DNA of 64,000 nucleotides from Bacteroidota bacterium (GCA_947470895.1 CANIVF010000003.1:50224-114223), one strand, 5' to 3'; positions 46,698 through 55,439 are shown, counted from the first letter of the stretch. A program made the numbers and translations. The notes: a model not told the origin generated them from the letters alone.

Positions 46698-47441
46698 ATG
46701 ATAAAAAAGACGCTCATAACAATCGCAATGCTGGCCATGGGTTTTGTGGCCCTAGCTCAGGAGGAAGTGACGCGGAAAGTGCCCGCCTTCGACAAAATTT
46801 CTGTTTCCCCTAAAATAAGCCTCGTCCTGGAAAAGGGAGACAAAGAATCAGTCCGCCTTGTTTACAACAACATCTCGCCAGGCAAAATCAACGTAGAGGT
46901 AGTGGGAAACAAGCTAAGAATTTACCTTGATCAGGCACGTCTGGTTGACAAACGTGAACGCAGTTCAGATAATCATAACTCACGGGTTAGCATGTATCAC
47001 AAAGTATCCGTCACGGCCTATGTCACCTATCGCCATTTGAAAGAATTGGAAATGCGCGGTGAGGAAACCTTGACGTGCGAAAGCGAAATTGATGTCGATA
47101 AATTTAAGTTGAAAGTCTATGGAGAGGCCGAAGTAAATCTGGCTTCCTTGAAAGCTCATAAATTCAAAGCCTCATTGTATGGTGTGAATAACATCAAAAT
47201 TAAATCAGGAGAAACAACTCACCAGGTATACCGCTTATTCGGGGAGAATAAAATTGACACCCGCGGATTTGAGAGCATCACAGCCTCGGCACGAATTTAT
47301 GGAGAAGGTCGTCTGCGTATGAAAGCGACCGATGAAGTTCGCATCAATGCCTTTGGCGAACCCGATATTGACATCAGCGGCAACCCGCACATCAGCCGAG
47401 GCATCATGATTGGAAGAACCCATATTGAGTTGCATGATTAG
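46698..47441 (+). CDS. Exported GIN-domain protein (DUF2807)
   Basis: A 247-residue protein. The ATG at 46698 (MIKKTLITIAMLAMGFVALAQ) supplies a clean signal peptide; the longer frame from a TTG does not. The rest is a repetitive beta-solenoid-like GIN domain, visible as KVPAFDKISVSPKISLVLEKGD, then alternating motifs such as VKVYGEAEVNLASLKAHKFKA and INAFGEPDIDISGNPHISRG. The family is common in Bacteroidota and of unknown function; it is usually exported. It follows the permease pair by 105 bases and ends with a terminator at 47467. Confidence 0.88.
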   Translation: MIKKTLITIAMLAMGFVALAQEEVTRKVPAFDKISVSPKISLVLEKGDKESVRLVYNNISPGKINVEVVGNKLRIYLDQARLVDKRERSSDNHNSRVSMYHKVSVTAYVTYRHLKELEMRGEETLTCESEIDVDKFKLKVYGEAEVNLASLKAHKFKASLYGVNNIKIKSGETTHQVYRLFGENKIDTRGFESITASARIYGEGRLRMKATDEVRINAFGEPDIDISGNPHISRGIMIGRTHIELHD

Positions 47442-47466
47442 CTAATCAGGTTTCGAAGAGATATCC

Positions 47467-47505
47467 AATCAGGTCTTTCGTTCCCGGAAGACCTGATTTC
47501 ATTTA
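47467..47505 (+). terminator. Rho-independent terminator after the GIN-domain gene
   Basis: A perfect 11-bp stem (AATCAGGTCTT at 47467-47477 and AAGACCTGATT at 47488-47498) with a 10-base loop, followed by TCATTT. It lies 25 bases after the stop and upstream of the malonate operon. Confidence 0.8.
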
Positions 47506-47556
47506 TGGTCATCGTATTTATATTATATTGGTACTTCGATTTAACCAATTCGTAAT

Positions 47557-49035
47557 TTGATCGAACCCATCCGCCAGGCAAAACAACACAAAGATTCGGT
47601 CGCCATCCGTGGGGGAAATCTCTCCTATTGTTACAGCGAATTGGTCAATGCCGCAGAAAACCTATCCAACGTTTTGCTGGTTAGCAACACTGATCTCGCT
47701 GAGATTCGCGTTGCGTTTATGGTAACTCCAGGCTTTGATTATGTAGCCACGCTTTGGGGTATTTGGCAAGCGGGTGGAATTGCTGTGCCCCTTAGCCTCA
47801 CTCATCCGTTACCCTCTTTACGTTACACGATTGAAGATTCAGAAAGTACCATTCTTATTTTCTCACCGGAATTTGAATCCATACTATCGCCCCTGATTAA
47901 AGAAAAATCATTGCTCGCTTTAAAGTTAGGTGTGCTGAATACCGAGCCTTCGTCACACCCACTGCCAGCGATATCACTCGACCGCAGAGCCCTGATCCTT
48001 TACACCAGTGGAACAACCAATTTACCAAAAGGAGTAGTCACTACCCATCGCAACATAAAATCTCAAATTACCACGCTCATCAACGCATGGAAATGGAGTA
48101 ACCACGATCATACACTGTGCATTTTACCGCTGCATCATGTGCATGGTCTCATCAATGTAGTGAGTTGTTCTTTGTGGGTCGGTGCCACCTGCGAGTTTCT
48201 TTCGGAATTTGATGCGAAGAAAGTCTTTGATTCTTTTCTAAAGCAGTGTATCAACGTGTTCATGGCTGTGCCCACCATTTACTTTAAACTGATTACCTAT
48301 TGGGAAAGGCTTCCTAAATCGGAACAGGAAAAAACAACGAACGCACTTTCTCATTTTCGATTCATGGTGAGTGGCTCGGCCGCATTGCCTGCTACGGTGA
48401 TGGAAAAATGGAAAGTGGTTAGTCATCACACATTATTAGAACGCTATGGCATGACCGAGTTAGGCATGGCTATTAGTAATCCCTATGAAGGGGAGCGCAA
48501 GACTGGCTTTGTTGGATTACCCTTGCCTGGAATTTGCATACGATTGGCGAACGAAATGAATGAAGAAGTTCATGACGAACTGGGAGAGATTCAGGTGAAA
48601 GGAGACAATGTTTTTCTGGAGTATTGGAATAAACCTGAAGCGACCAGCACTTCATTCACTCGGGACGGTTGGTTCAAAACCGGTGACATCGCGGTGATCG
48701 AACAGGGATACTATCGGATCATGGGCCGAAACTCCGTGGATATTATTAAATCAGGTGGGTATAAAATTTCCGCTCTAGAGATTGAAGAAATACTGCGCAC
48801 GCATCCTCACGTAAATGATTGTGCTGTGGTCGGAATAGAAAATGAAGAATGGGGTGAGATTGTTGCTGCCGCTGTGGTTTCATCCTCCGATCAATTGGAT
48901 GTTGATCTTTTGCGCATCTGGCTTAAAGAACAACTGCCTCCCTATCGCGTGCCGCGAAAATTTCATATCGTGAATGAACTGCCGCGCAACGCCATGGGTA
49001 AAGTGACCAAGAATGAAGTAAAGAAATGGTTTTGA
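47557..49035 (+). CDS. Acyl-CoA synthetase, probable malonyl-CoA synthetase (MatB-like)
   Basis: A 492-residue AMP-forming ligase. The P-loop is YTSGTTNLPKG (149-159). Motif YGMTELG follows, then GWFKTGDIA and the hinge with GRNSVDIIKSGGYKISALEIEE, and the acyl-adenylate Lys482 in RNAMGKVTK. The NSVDIIKSGGYKIS form is typical of MatB-like malonate and methylmalonate ligases. The start is a TTG (47557): an in-frame stop lies at 47542 and no ATG lies before residue 55. It is followed one base later by madL and then madM, which supports malonate as substrate. Confidence 0.82.
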   Translation: MIEPIRQAKQHKDSVAIRGGNLSYCYSELVNAAENLSNVLLVSNTDLAEIRVAFMVTPGFDYVATLWGIWQAGGIAVPLSLTHPLPSLRYTIEDSESTILIFSPEFESILSPLIKEKSLLALKLGVLNTEPSSHPLPAISLDRRALILYTSGTTNLPKGVVTTHRNIKSQITTLINAWKWSNHDHTLCILPLHHVHGLINVVSCSLWVGATCEFLSEFDAKKVFDSFLKQCINVFMAVPTIYFKLITYWERLPKSEQEKTTNALSHFRFMVSGSAALPATVMEKWKVVSHHTLLERYGMTELGMAISNPYEGERKTGFVGLPLPGICIRLANEMNEEVHDELGEIQVKGDNVFLEYWNKPEATSTSFTRDGWFKTGDIAVIEQGYYRIMGRNSVDIIKSGGYKISALEIEEILRTHPHVNDCAVVGIENEEWGEIVAAAVVSSSDQLDVDLLRIWLKEQLPPYRVPRKFHIVNELPRNAMGKVTKNEVKKWF

Positions 49036-49036
49036 T

Positions 49037-49429
49037 ATGATCTATGGTGTAGCATTACTCGCAGCTTGTTACCTGGTTGGCCAAACGATTGGTGAATTAT
49101 TGGGGCGTTGGCTCCATATTAATTCAAACGTAGGTGGTGTTGGATTCGCTATGTTACTGCTCATTCTCCTTAATCAATGGATGCACCAACGAAAATGGAT
49201 TACTCCAGAGATGGAGAAGGGGATTTTATTTTGGAGCAACTTATACATTCCTGTAATCGTAGCCATGTCATCCATCCAAGATGTAAAGGCGGCAACCTCA
49301 GGTGGGATGGTCGCATTACTGGCTGGAGTAATTCCCGTTGTTTTATGTATTACTATGCTTCCTGTTTTAATGCGCATGGGGAATAAGCATGAAGAAATAA
49401 CAGGCGAACATTTTAACCTTCCTGATTGA
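49037..49429 (+). CDS. madL: Malonate transporter subunit MadL
   Basis: A 130-residue membrane protein with about four helices, starting MIYGVALLAACYLVGQTIGEL. The segments NSNVGGVGFAMLLLILL, GILFWSNLYIPVIVAMSS and GGMVALLAGVIPVVLCI fit MadL, the small subunit of the Na+-dependent malonate carrier first described in Malonomonas rubra. It starts one base after the ligase stop, and its own stop overlaps the madM start (TGATG). Confidence 0.88.
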   Translation: MIYGVALLAACYLVGQTIGELLGRWLHINSNVGGVGFAMLLLILLNQWMHQRKWITPEMEKGILFWSNLYIPVIVAMSSIQDVKAATSGGMVALLAGVIPVVLCITMLPVLMRMGNKHEEITGEHFNLPD

Positions 49430-50205
49430 TGATAGAGGCACTACATGATCTGCTGGTAAAAAATGGTTTCGTTGTTGCTTTACTCACCACAGGAATAATT
49501 ATGCTGGCATCGTCATGGATTTCCAGCACGCTTACTAATAAAAAAATTCCCGCTGCGGCAATTGCAATTTTTGCAGGTCTGTTGCTTGCCTATGCCGGAG
49601 GTGTGTTTACCGAAGGCAAAAAAGGAATTGCTGACATCAGTATCTTTTCTGGTTTCGCTTTGTTGGGAGGTTCGATGCTCCGCGACTTCACGATCGTATC
49701 TACGGCAATGGGTGCACGATTCTCAGAAATTAAAAAAGCAGGACTTCCGGGAATTGTGTCCTTATTCATCGGTCTCTCTCTTTCATTCTTTAGTGGTTCC
49801 GTTCTTGCTGCGCTGATGGGGTACACCGATGCTAAAAGTATGGCCACCATTGGCGCGGGTGCCTGCACATTTATTGTTGGGCCGGTAACCGGTGCGGCTG
49901 TTGACGCGAGTTCCGATGTGATTGCCATCAGCATTGCAGCCGGAGTGGCAAAATCCATTCTGGTTACAATAGGCACACCTACCATCGCTAAGGTGATTGG
50001 ATTGAGTAATCCAAAAGCTGCGATAATCTTTGGTGGACTTGCCGGCACAACGAGTGGTGTTGCTGCAGGGCTAGCAGCAACCGATCCAAAACTGGTTCCA
50101 TATGGAGCTATCACAGCCACTTTCTATACAGGCTTAGGTTGTTTGCTTTGCCCGTCTGTATTTTATATCACGTTACAGTGGATTGTTAAGATTGCTGCTG
50201 TGTGA
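49429..50205 (+). CDS. madM: Malonate transporter subunit MadM
   Basis: A 258-residue membrane protein with about seven to eight helices, rich in Gly and Ala. The ATG at 49429 overlaps the madL stop by one base; a TTG at 49426 is the alternative. KGIADISIFSGFALLGGSMLRDF, IGAGACTFIVGPVTGAAVDASSDVIA and IFGGLAGTTSGVAAGLAATDPKLVPYGA match the MadM subunit. With MadL it imports malonate; the ligase upstream would convert it to malonyl-CoA. No malonyl-CoA decarboxylase gene is next to it, so the product may go to fatty acid synthesis. Confidence 0.88.
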   Translation: MIEALHDLLVKNGFVVALLTTGIIMLASSWISSTLTNKKIPAAAIAIFAGLLLAYAGGVFTEGKKGIADISIFSGFALLGGSMLRDFTIVSTAMGARFSEIKKAGLPGIVSLFIGLSLSFFSGSVLAALMGYTDAKSMATIGAGACTFIVGPVTGAAVDASSDVIAISIAAGVAKSILVTIGTPTIAKVIGLSNPKAAIIFGGLAGTTSGVAAGLAATDPKLVPYGAITATFYTGLGCLLCPSVFYITLQWIVKIAAV

Positions 50206-50220
50206 AACTGTGCTGCAAAT

Positions 50221-50262
50221 AAAAAGACAAAGTCATGAAAGATACCACTTTGTCTTTCTCTA
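50221..50262 (+). terminator. Rho-independent terminator after madM
   Basis: AAAGACAAAGT (50223-50233) pairs with ACTTTGTCTTT (50247-50257), a perfect 11-bp stem with a T/C-rich tail. It lies 17 bases after the madM stop. Confidence 0.8.
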
Positions 50263-50320
50263 TTAATCGGTGAGAATCACTCTCTTTTTATCACCGACAG
50301 AGAATCTTCAACTTCATTAG

Positions 50321-50392
50321 TGACCCCGGCAGGAATCGAACCTGCATCTTCAGAATCGGAATCTGAAATACTATCCATTGTACTACGGAGCC
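50321..50392 (-). tRNA. tRNA-Arg (anticodon CCG)
   Basis: Read on the minus strand, the 72 bases fold into a full cloverleaf. The acceptor is GGCTCCG/CGGGGTC with discriminator A, the D stem GTAC/GTAT, and the anticodon stem TCAGA/TCTGA with loop TTCCGAA (anticodon CCG, reads CGG). The variable loop is AGAT, and the T stem is GCAGG/CCTGC with loop TTCGATT. The 3' CCA is not encoded. It is divergent from the DUF481-like gene. Confidence 0.93.
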
Positions 50393-50510
50393 TTAGTATT
50401 CACAAAAGTAATCAAACAACATCTTCGAAAAAAACCGTGGGACCAAGATTAGCTTGTATATAACCGATAATTCATTAAAATTCGTGGTCCTAATCAATAC
50501 TAAAAGGAAT

Positions 50511-51311
50511 ATGATATCTCGGATTGTGCTTGCTTTGCTACTACTACTTAGCGGCCACGTGGGCCAAAGTCAAATCTTACGGGTAGATAAAAATCATCTT
50601 GAATCCGACTCAGCAGGATATTTTGCATTTTATGCCGATGCCAACTTCTCACTGGACAACCGAAGTGTCTCTCCATCTGAAAAATTGGTTTACACACGTC
50701 TGAGCAGTAAGGCCGATGTGCTCTTCGTTTCAAAACGACATGCTTACATTCTTATTAATTCCTTAGAATATCAATCCTCCACCAACTCCAAGCCATTCAG
50801 TACCGGCTATACACACTTCAGGATCAACTTCCACAGAAAACATAAACTATCCTTTGAAACGTATGCTCAACTACAATACGATGAAGTGCGAAGAATGAGA
50901 CTGCGCACACTGGCAGGAGGTGGAATTCGTTACACCGCTATTGATAAAGAGGGTGTTGATATACATCTTGGATCAGGTGTGATGTATGAAATGGAACAAT
51001 GGCGCAGAACAGAAAATGATCCATCGAGTGACTTTTACAAAGAGATGCCTAAACTATCCAACTACCTAGGCGTTGAGTTTACTTTATCCAAACATGTAAG
51101 TTTAAATCTGTGGGGCTTGTATCAGGTTGGATATGATTCTCATGATGATACGAGAAGAAATCGCTACGCCATGGATGTATCACTTAATTTCAAACTGAGC
51201 AAGCGTATAATGTGGATTAATCGATTCGGTTATTTCTATGATGCGCAGCCCGTGATTCCAATCAATCCTGCATTCTATCAAATCATGAATGGTCTTCGTG
51301 TATCATTTTGA
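50511..51311 (+). CDS. Outer-membrane beta-barrel-like protein (DUF481)
   Basis: A 266-residue exported protein. The ATG at 50511 follows an AAAGGA box and gives a signal peptide, MISRIVLALLLLLSGHVGQSQ; the longer frame from 50454 does not. Alternating amphipathic strands (for example HAYILINSLEYQSS, YTHFRINFHRKHKLSFETYAQLQYDEVRRMRLRTLAGGG with its two R pairs) and the final aromatic SF are typical of DUF481/YdiY barrels. The function in the family is unknown. It stands alone on its strand. Confidence 0.8.
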   Translation: MISRIVLALLLLLSGHVGQSQILRVDKNHLESDSAGYFAFYADANFSLDNRSVSPSEKLVYTRLSSKADVLFVSKRHAYILINSLEYQSSTNSKPFSTGYTHFRINFHRKHKLSFETYAQLQYDEVRRMRLRTLAGGGIRYTAIDKEGVDIHLGSGVMYEMEQWRRTENDPSSDFYKEMPKLSNYLGVEFTLSKHVSLNLWGLYQVGYDSHDDTRRNRYAMDVSLNFKLSKRIMWINRFGYFYDAQPVIPINPAFYQIMNGLRVSF

Positions 51312-51467
51312 TTCCTGTGTGTGAACTTCATCAATGAATGAAAATCAGAAGAAGATATATAGCAGGATTCTTTGATAACCATCACCACAAAAACTAATTT
51401 CATCGTACCATCAATCGATGCATGCTAACTCATATCGTGTCATCATTGAAGTAAATCAGTGATATAC

Positions 51468-51498
51468 TTGTTTTTATTGATTAATAATTCTTTATTTG
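51468..51498 (+). promoter_or_regulatory. Candidate Bacteroidota-type promoter of the H1-like peptide gene
   Basis: TTG at 51468-51470 and TTTATTTG at 51491-51498 are 20 bases apart. This approximates the Bacteroidota pattern TTG-N17-23-TAnnTTTG, with one mismatch in the -7 element. The start codon lies 40 bases downstream. Suggestive only. Confidence 0.35.
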
Positions 51499-51538
51499 TA
51501 TGAGTTTAATAATTTATTTACACTAAACACAAATTGCT

Positions 51539-51640
51539 ATGGCAAAGAAAGCAAAAAAAGCAGCTAAGAAGGTAGCTAAAAAAGCAACTAAGAAAGTAGC
51601 TAAGAAGGCAGCTAAGAAAGTTGCTAAGAAAAAGAAGTAA
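51539..51640 (+). CDS. Histone H1-like Lys/Ala/Val mini-protein
   Basis: A 33-residue gene, MAKKAKKAAKKVAKKATKKV followed by AKKAAKKVAKKKK. It consists of KKxA/KKVA repeats with 19 Lys, no acidic residue and no aromatic. This matches the lysine-rich tail of bacterial H1-like proteins (Hc1 type and algP-like tails) without a globular domain, so it probably binds DNA or RNA non-specifically. It has a good hairpin terminator 16 bases after the stop and its own intergenic region. A repetitive sequence of this kind can vary in length between strains. Confidence 0.75.
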   Translation: MAKKAKKAAKKVAKKATKKVAKKAAKKVAKKKK

Positions 51641-51656
51641 TGAACAGATTGTTCAT

Positions 51657-51690
51657 AAAAAAGGGTTGACAGTAATGTCAACCTTTTTTG
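51657..51690 (+). terminator. Rho-independent terminator after the H1-like gene
   Basis: Six A, GGGTTGACA, a 4-base loop GTAA, then TGTCAACC and six T: a 14-15 bp stem including the A/T runs and a G-T pair. This confirms that the short gene before it is a real transcription unit. From here to ~51950 I see no gene, only AT-rich sequence. Confidence 0.88.
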
Positions 51691-51952
51691 TTTTATAGCT
51701 ACTGATGAAATCGATCTCTTCGAATCCTAACGAGAAGATTACCTAAGATCAACTGATCAGAACCCCGAGTTGCACATCTAAATACCCATCACCTGCGCTA
51801 TTGGATTAACTTACCTTGTTAACATCATATCATGAGAAGATGTTATCTGATGAAACTGTGCCTCCAATTAGAATTAAATTTTATACTCCTCAAAATTTAT
51901 TTTGAAGTAATAATTTCAATTAAATCAGAAGATATATTAAGTCTGTTCAGCT

Positions 51953-52436
51953 ACACATACTAGCAAAAACTATACATTCAAAGAAGTTCTCTATTGGACA
52001 CGCAGGGATATTTCAAGGTTATTACTTATTGCTGCTGTTCCTACCATCTGCTATAAATTGATTAGCTGGACCTGGCTGGCACTTCTCTGGTTACCGATTG
52101 CCTTGTTGGGTATGGCGGTAGCCTTTGTGGTTGGCATTTAAAAATGCATCCTACGATCGCTTGTGGGAAGCACGCAAAGCATGGGGCGTAATAGTTAATA
52201 CCAGCAGAGACCGGGGTATTATGCTCAAGGAGTACATCACGAACAAGCATGCACTTCATCCTCTTCCAGAAAATGAATTGCAGGCGATCAAAGTTGAATT
52301 TGTGAACAGGCACTTAGCGTATCTTACTGCCTTGCGCTATAGCTTAAGAGAACATCGTGTGTGGGAAGCCATCACCAAAAAACACAATGCCGATTACAAA
52401 GGGATAGGAGTTTGCCTCCATAAGAAGCATTTATGA
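51953..52436 (+). pseudogene. Bestrophin-family channel, decayed and truncated
   Basis: The first frame from about 51953 reads HTSKNYTFKEVLYWTRRD, then SRLLLIAAVPTICYKLISW and LPIALLGMAVAFVVGI before a stop at 52139. The next frame (52125 on) continues FKNASYDRLWEARKAWGVIV, NTSRDRGIMLKEYI and EFVNRHLAYLTALRYSLREH, then ends at 52436 after DYKGIGVC. These are the bestrophin/UPF0187 signatures (WTRRD, GFKNNxxYxRxWEAR.xWG). Three defects are visible: no start codon (an ACA where Met is expected), a frameshift near 52136 in GGCATTTAAAAAT, and loss of the C-terminal ~150 residues. Confidence 0.85.
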
Positions 52437-52477
52437 TTTAAAGCCAGAAGTTTAATGGGCCTGCGTCTCATCTATCG

Positions 52478-53200
52478 TCAATAATCTTTAAGCTCCTGGC
52501 GCTCTTCCGTCTTGGACTTTTCCTTCCGGAATAATTCGTAGTAAAAGCCAAGCACTATAAAATCGCGGCCTGTTTCGTCATTGATTTTATAATCAAACTG
52601 ATATAGGTAACCGATTTGCAAAGTCATTTTTTTAGAGGTCTTATAATTTAAAGACAGTTGCATTCTGTTGCGTTCAAAATAGGGCTCATTATTAGTAAAG
52701 AATATTTCATTGTTGATATTTGCCTGAAATGGTTTGTGTCCATCTTTTTCTTTTCCAAATGGATACAAAACTCCAAATCTGTAACGAAACCTGTTTCGAT
52801 AACCGTTACTTGTCCACCTCATTTCTAACCGGTAGCGTTGTTCTATTTTAAATCTATTTATTCCTTGTGTCAGGATAACTTGTGGCCAAAGTCTGAATTC
52901 ATTATTGTTTTTAGGACGTTCAAAGTTGCCGCCCTGTTTATACGTTTGATACGTGCCCACTCCCAAAGTTAGTTTTACGGAATTGTGAATTTTATAGGTA
53001 ACGCCACCTTTTAATTCATAATAATGGAATTGATTATAGAATTTTAATGAACGTATCTGGCCTTCGCCAAAGAAATTCAATTTCTCAGTATAGTTGTAAC
53101 TAAGATTTAATATATTCCAGCTCCCTATATCAAGCGACTGAGCGCATACCATTTTTTCAGAAAAGATGATAAAACAAATTACAAAACTAAATTGCTTCAT
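52478..53200 (-). CDS. DUF2490 outer-membrane-like protein
   Basis: A 240-residue protein with a signal peptide (MKQFSFVICFIIFSEKMVCAQ) and alternating beta strands ending in YELFRKE. Segments such as WNILNLSYNYTEKLNFFGEGQIRS and RFKIEQRYRLEMRWTSNGYRNRFRYRFG fit DUF2490, a predicted beta-barrel family of unknown role in Bacteroidota. It is convergent with the decayed bestrophin gene. Confidence 0.82.
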   Translation of the reverse strand: MKQFSFVICFIIFSEKMVCAQSLDIGSWNILNLSYNYTEKLNFFGEGQIRSLKFYNQFHYYELKGGVTYKIHNSVKLTLGVGTYQTYKQGGNFERPKNNNEFRLWPQVILTQGINRFKIEQRYRLEMRWTSNGYRNRFRYRFGVLYPFGKEKDGHKPFQANINNEIFFTNNEPYFERNRMQLSLNYKTSKKMTLQIGYLYQFDYKINDETGRDFIVLGFYYELFRKEKSKTEERQELKDY

Positions 53201-53600
53201 GGGTTGTCGTACCTCGCTACTTTAAATTACTTGACTTTCAGATTGCGTACATGGAATATTCCAGGCATTGGCTAAGGATGTAATTTCGAACAAATGCTGC
53301 ATTTATAAAAGTACAACTTATTCTATTTCTTAGTGAATTCGTCACTCAAACTCGACAGGTGTTACCACTGGGCGATGTAACGATTGTTGATCAGACGCCC
53401 AACAACAACGTTGGGAAAGTTTGCATTCTGTATTGTCGGTATTCTTCAATACTAACCTTAAACAAACCCTCGTGATCAATATCTCTTCCCATTTGTTTGC
53501 AGATTAGCGATGCTATCCAAACAGGCACGTATATAGAAATCCATTATTTATTTTTTGATCGCTTTATTTTTAATTACTTTGCTCATTAAATAAAAAGCAA
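53201..53600. other. 400-base intergenic region, no gene seen
   Basis: No open frame with coding character and no tRNA fold was found. It contains a short inverted repeat (CCCAAC/GTTGGG near 53398-53416) without a T tract. It must hold the promoter of the carbonic anhydrase gene, but I see no clear promoter match. Confidence 0.5.
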
Positions 53601-54251
53601 ATGGAAATCGATCAGAGCCCACTTATTGAGCGTGTGTTGACCGCGGAAGAACAAAGAGAGCTAACACCTGATGATGTACTAAGAAGCCTGAAGGAAGGAA
53701 ACAAACGATTCGCTAATGGTAGCCTGACATTACGCGATCACTCTAAACAAATTCGCGATGGCATTAATGGACAATTTCCTAAGGCCATCATTCTATCCTG
53801 CATCGACTCGCGCGTGCCCGTAGAAGATGTGTTCGATAAAGGCATAGGTGATCTGTTTGTAGCCCGCGTGGCTGGCAACGTTGTGAATGAAGACATACTC
53901 GGTTCGATGGAATTCAGTTGCAAATTAGCGGGTGCTAAAGTCGTGCTTGTGATTGGTCACGAATATTGCGGAGCCGTAAAAGGCGCCATTGATCAGGTGA
54001 CCCTTGGCAACTTAACTGGATTATTAAAAAAGATAACGCCAGCAGTGGAAGCCTGCCAACATTATACCGGAACAAAGACATCGAAAGATGCCGAATTTGT
54101 TGACCTGGTGATTCGTGAAAATGTAAAGTTAGCAGTCGGCAACATCCGCAGGCAGAGCCCCATTCTAAAAGAAATGGAAGACGCAGGCAAAATAAAAATT
54201 ATTGGAGCCTATTACGACATGGACAATGGAGAAGTAAACTTCTTCGAGTAA
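53601..54251 (+). CDS. Beta-class carbonic anhydrase
   Basis: Interconverts CO2 and bicarbonate. The 216 residues contain the zinc ligands Cys67 (in SCIDSRVP), His120 and Cys123 (in GHEYCGAVKGA), and the Asp69-Arg71 dyad. No signal peptide is present, so it is cytoplasmic. Bicarbonate is a substrate of AccC, but the genes are 30 kb apart, so no direct link is implied. It is a single-gene unit. Confidence 0.94.
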   Translation: MEIDQSPLIERVLTAEEQRELTPDDVLRSLKEGNKRFANGSLTLRDHSKQIRDGINGQFPKAIILSCIDSRVPVEDVFDKGIGDLFVARVAGNVVNEDILGSMEFSCKLAGAKVVLVIGHEYCGAVKGAIDQVTLGNLTGLLKKITPAVEACQHYTGTKTSKDAEFVDLVIRENVKLAVGNIRRQSPILKEMEDAGKIKIIGAYYDMDNGEVNFFE

Positions 54252-54341
54252 TGGCAGATCGGAAAACCTTAAGGCAATGGAACAACAACGACTTGTGATA
54301 AAAAAGTTATGTGAATATTTTAGTAGGACTGCCTTTCGTTT

Positions 54342-54734
54342 ATGAAGTCCAAAATTCCTTTTGAATTTGTACTCGAAGAATTGGATCGCATTCACCCTCG
54401 TGTGAAACCGATGTTTGGATGTTATGCTATCTACTCCGAGGAGAAGCTGGTGTTAATCCTTCGCCAGCGAAACGATTTTACGGATGACAATGGTGTGTGG
54501 CTGGCTGCTGATCGCGAGCATCATGCCAGTTTAAAAAAAGATTTCCCCTGCATTCGCTCCGTGCGTTTACTTGGCTCAGCCGAATCCGTCTGGCAAAACA
54601 TTCCGGCTGATGAAGAGGATTTTGAAGAACTCGCACTCAAAGCCTGTACCCTCATTTTAAAAGGCGATGTGAGAATCGGGAAGATTCCAAAACAGGAGAA
54701 GAAGGCACGTAAAAAAAGTAATACTGGAGATTGA
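54342..54734 (+). CDS. Small TfoX N-terminal-domain-like protein
   Basis: A 130-residue soluble protein. The pattern PFEFVLEELDRIHPRVKPMF followed by GCYAIYSEEKLVLILRQRND resembles the N-terminal TfoX/Sxy fold (typically xPMFGGYGIYxxGxxFALI). The C-terminal part ends in a basic tail, KQEKKARKKS. Function unknown; in other bacteria TfoX proteins affect competence gene expression, which should not be assumed here. It lies 90 bases after the carbonic anhydrase gene on the same strand. Confidence 0.6.
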   Translation: MKSKIPFEFVLEELDRIHPRVKPMFGCYAIYSEEKLVLILRQRNDFTDDNGVWLAADREHHASLKKDFPCIRSVRLLGSAESVWQNIPADEEDFEELALKACTLILKGDVRIGKIPKQEKKARKKSNTGD

Positions 54735-54914
54735 TTTTGTCAACTATGTAACAGTCAGAACTACAACCAAAATAATATTGGTAACCCAATCGTGAGCGGC
54801 AGCTACTGCAATTACTTAATCAATCTTGACTATAGGACCGCTACTGATTCTTAACTTTTAATAGTATCCTTGTTAACGGAATCAGTTGATCACCGAATTC
54901 AAATTTTAAAGAAT

Positions 54915-55439
54915 ATGAAACCAATCCTTTATAGCTCAATCATGCTATTCGCTGGTCTGATAACTACCCTCGCTGTTTCTCAAACAAATAAATCTTCAGC
55001 TACTTCCGACTCAATACGTATAACCGAACTTAATCAATATTGGAAAGAAGTATCCCGAAGTGTCCGCGAAGGTGATTTCGAAGCCTATACAGCCACGTAT
55101 CATCAAGATGCGGTGTGTGTGTTTACTACAGGCAAAAACAAGCGAGCGTCTCCGATTACTATACAACTTGCCCAATGGAAGAAGGACTTTGTTGATACCA
55201 AGGCCGGAAAAACCAGAAATAATGTTGAATTCCGTTTATCACAACGCATTGGCGACTCCATCAGTGCCCATGAATCAGGTATTTTCTATTTTACTTCGTA
55301 CGATAAAGATGGAAAAGTTATTTCATCGGGTGCAGTACATTTCGAAAGTCTGCTCGTAAAACGCAACGGGGTATGGCTGGCTATGATGGAATACCAGAAG
55401 ACCAGGGCTACGCAAACAGAGTGGGATGCTTTGAAGTAA
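54915..55439 (+). CDS. Exported SnoaL/NTF2-like protein (DUF4440 type)
   Basis: A 174-residue protein. The ATG at 54915 gives a signal peptide (MKPILYSSIMLFAGLITTLAV); the longer frame starts at a TTG. The mature part has the cone-shaped NTF2-like pattern YWKEVSRSVREGDFEAYTATYHQDAVCVFT..., VEFRLSQRIGDSISAHESG and FESLLVKRNGVWLAMMEYQ. A catalytic role is possible but not shown. It stands alone, convergent with the broken DUF3500 gene. Confidence 0.78.
   Translation: MKPILYSSIMLFAGLITTLAVSQTNKSSATSDSIRITELNQYWKEVSRSVREGDFEAYTATYHQDAVCVFTTGKNKRASPITIQLAQWKKDFVDTKAGKTRNNVEFRLSQRIGDSISAHESGIFYFTSYDKDGKVISSGAVHFESLLVKRNGVWLAMMEYQKTRATQTEWDALK

Noticed and set aside
49590..50120. 176-codon open frame on the minus strand
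   Set aside because: It lies wholly inside madM on the opposite strand. The Pro/Ala-rich translation is what a Gly/Ala-rich membrane gene yields in antisense.
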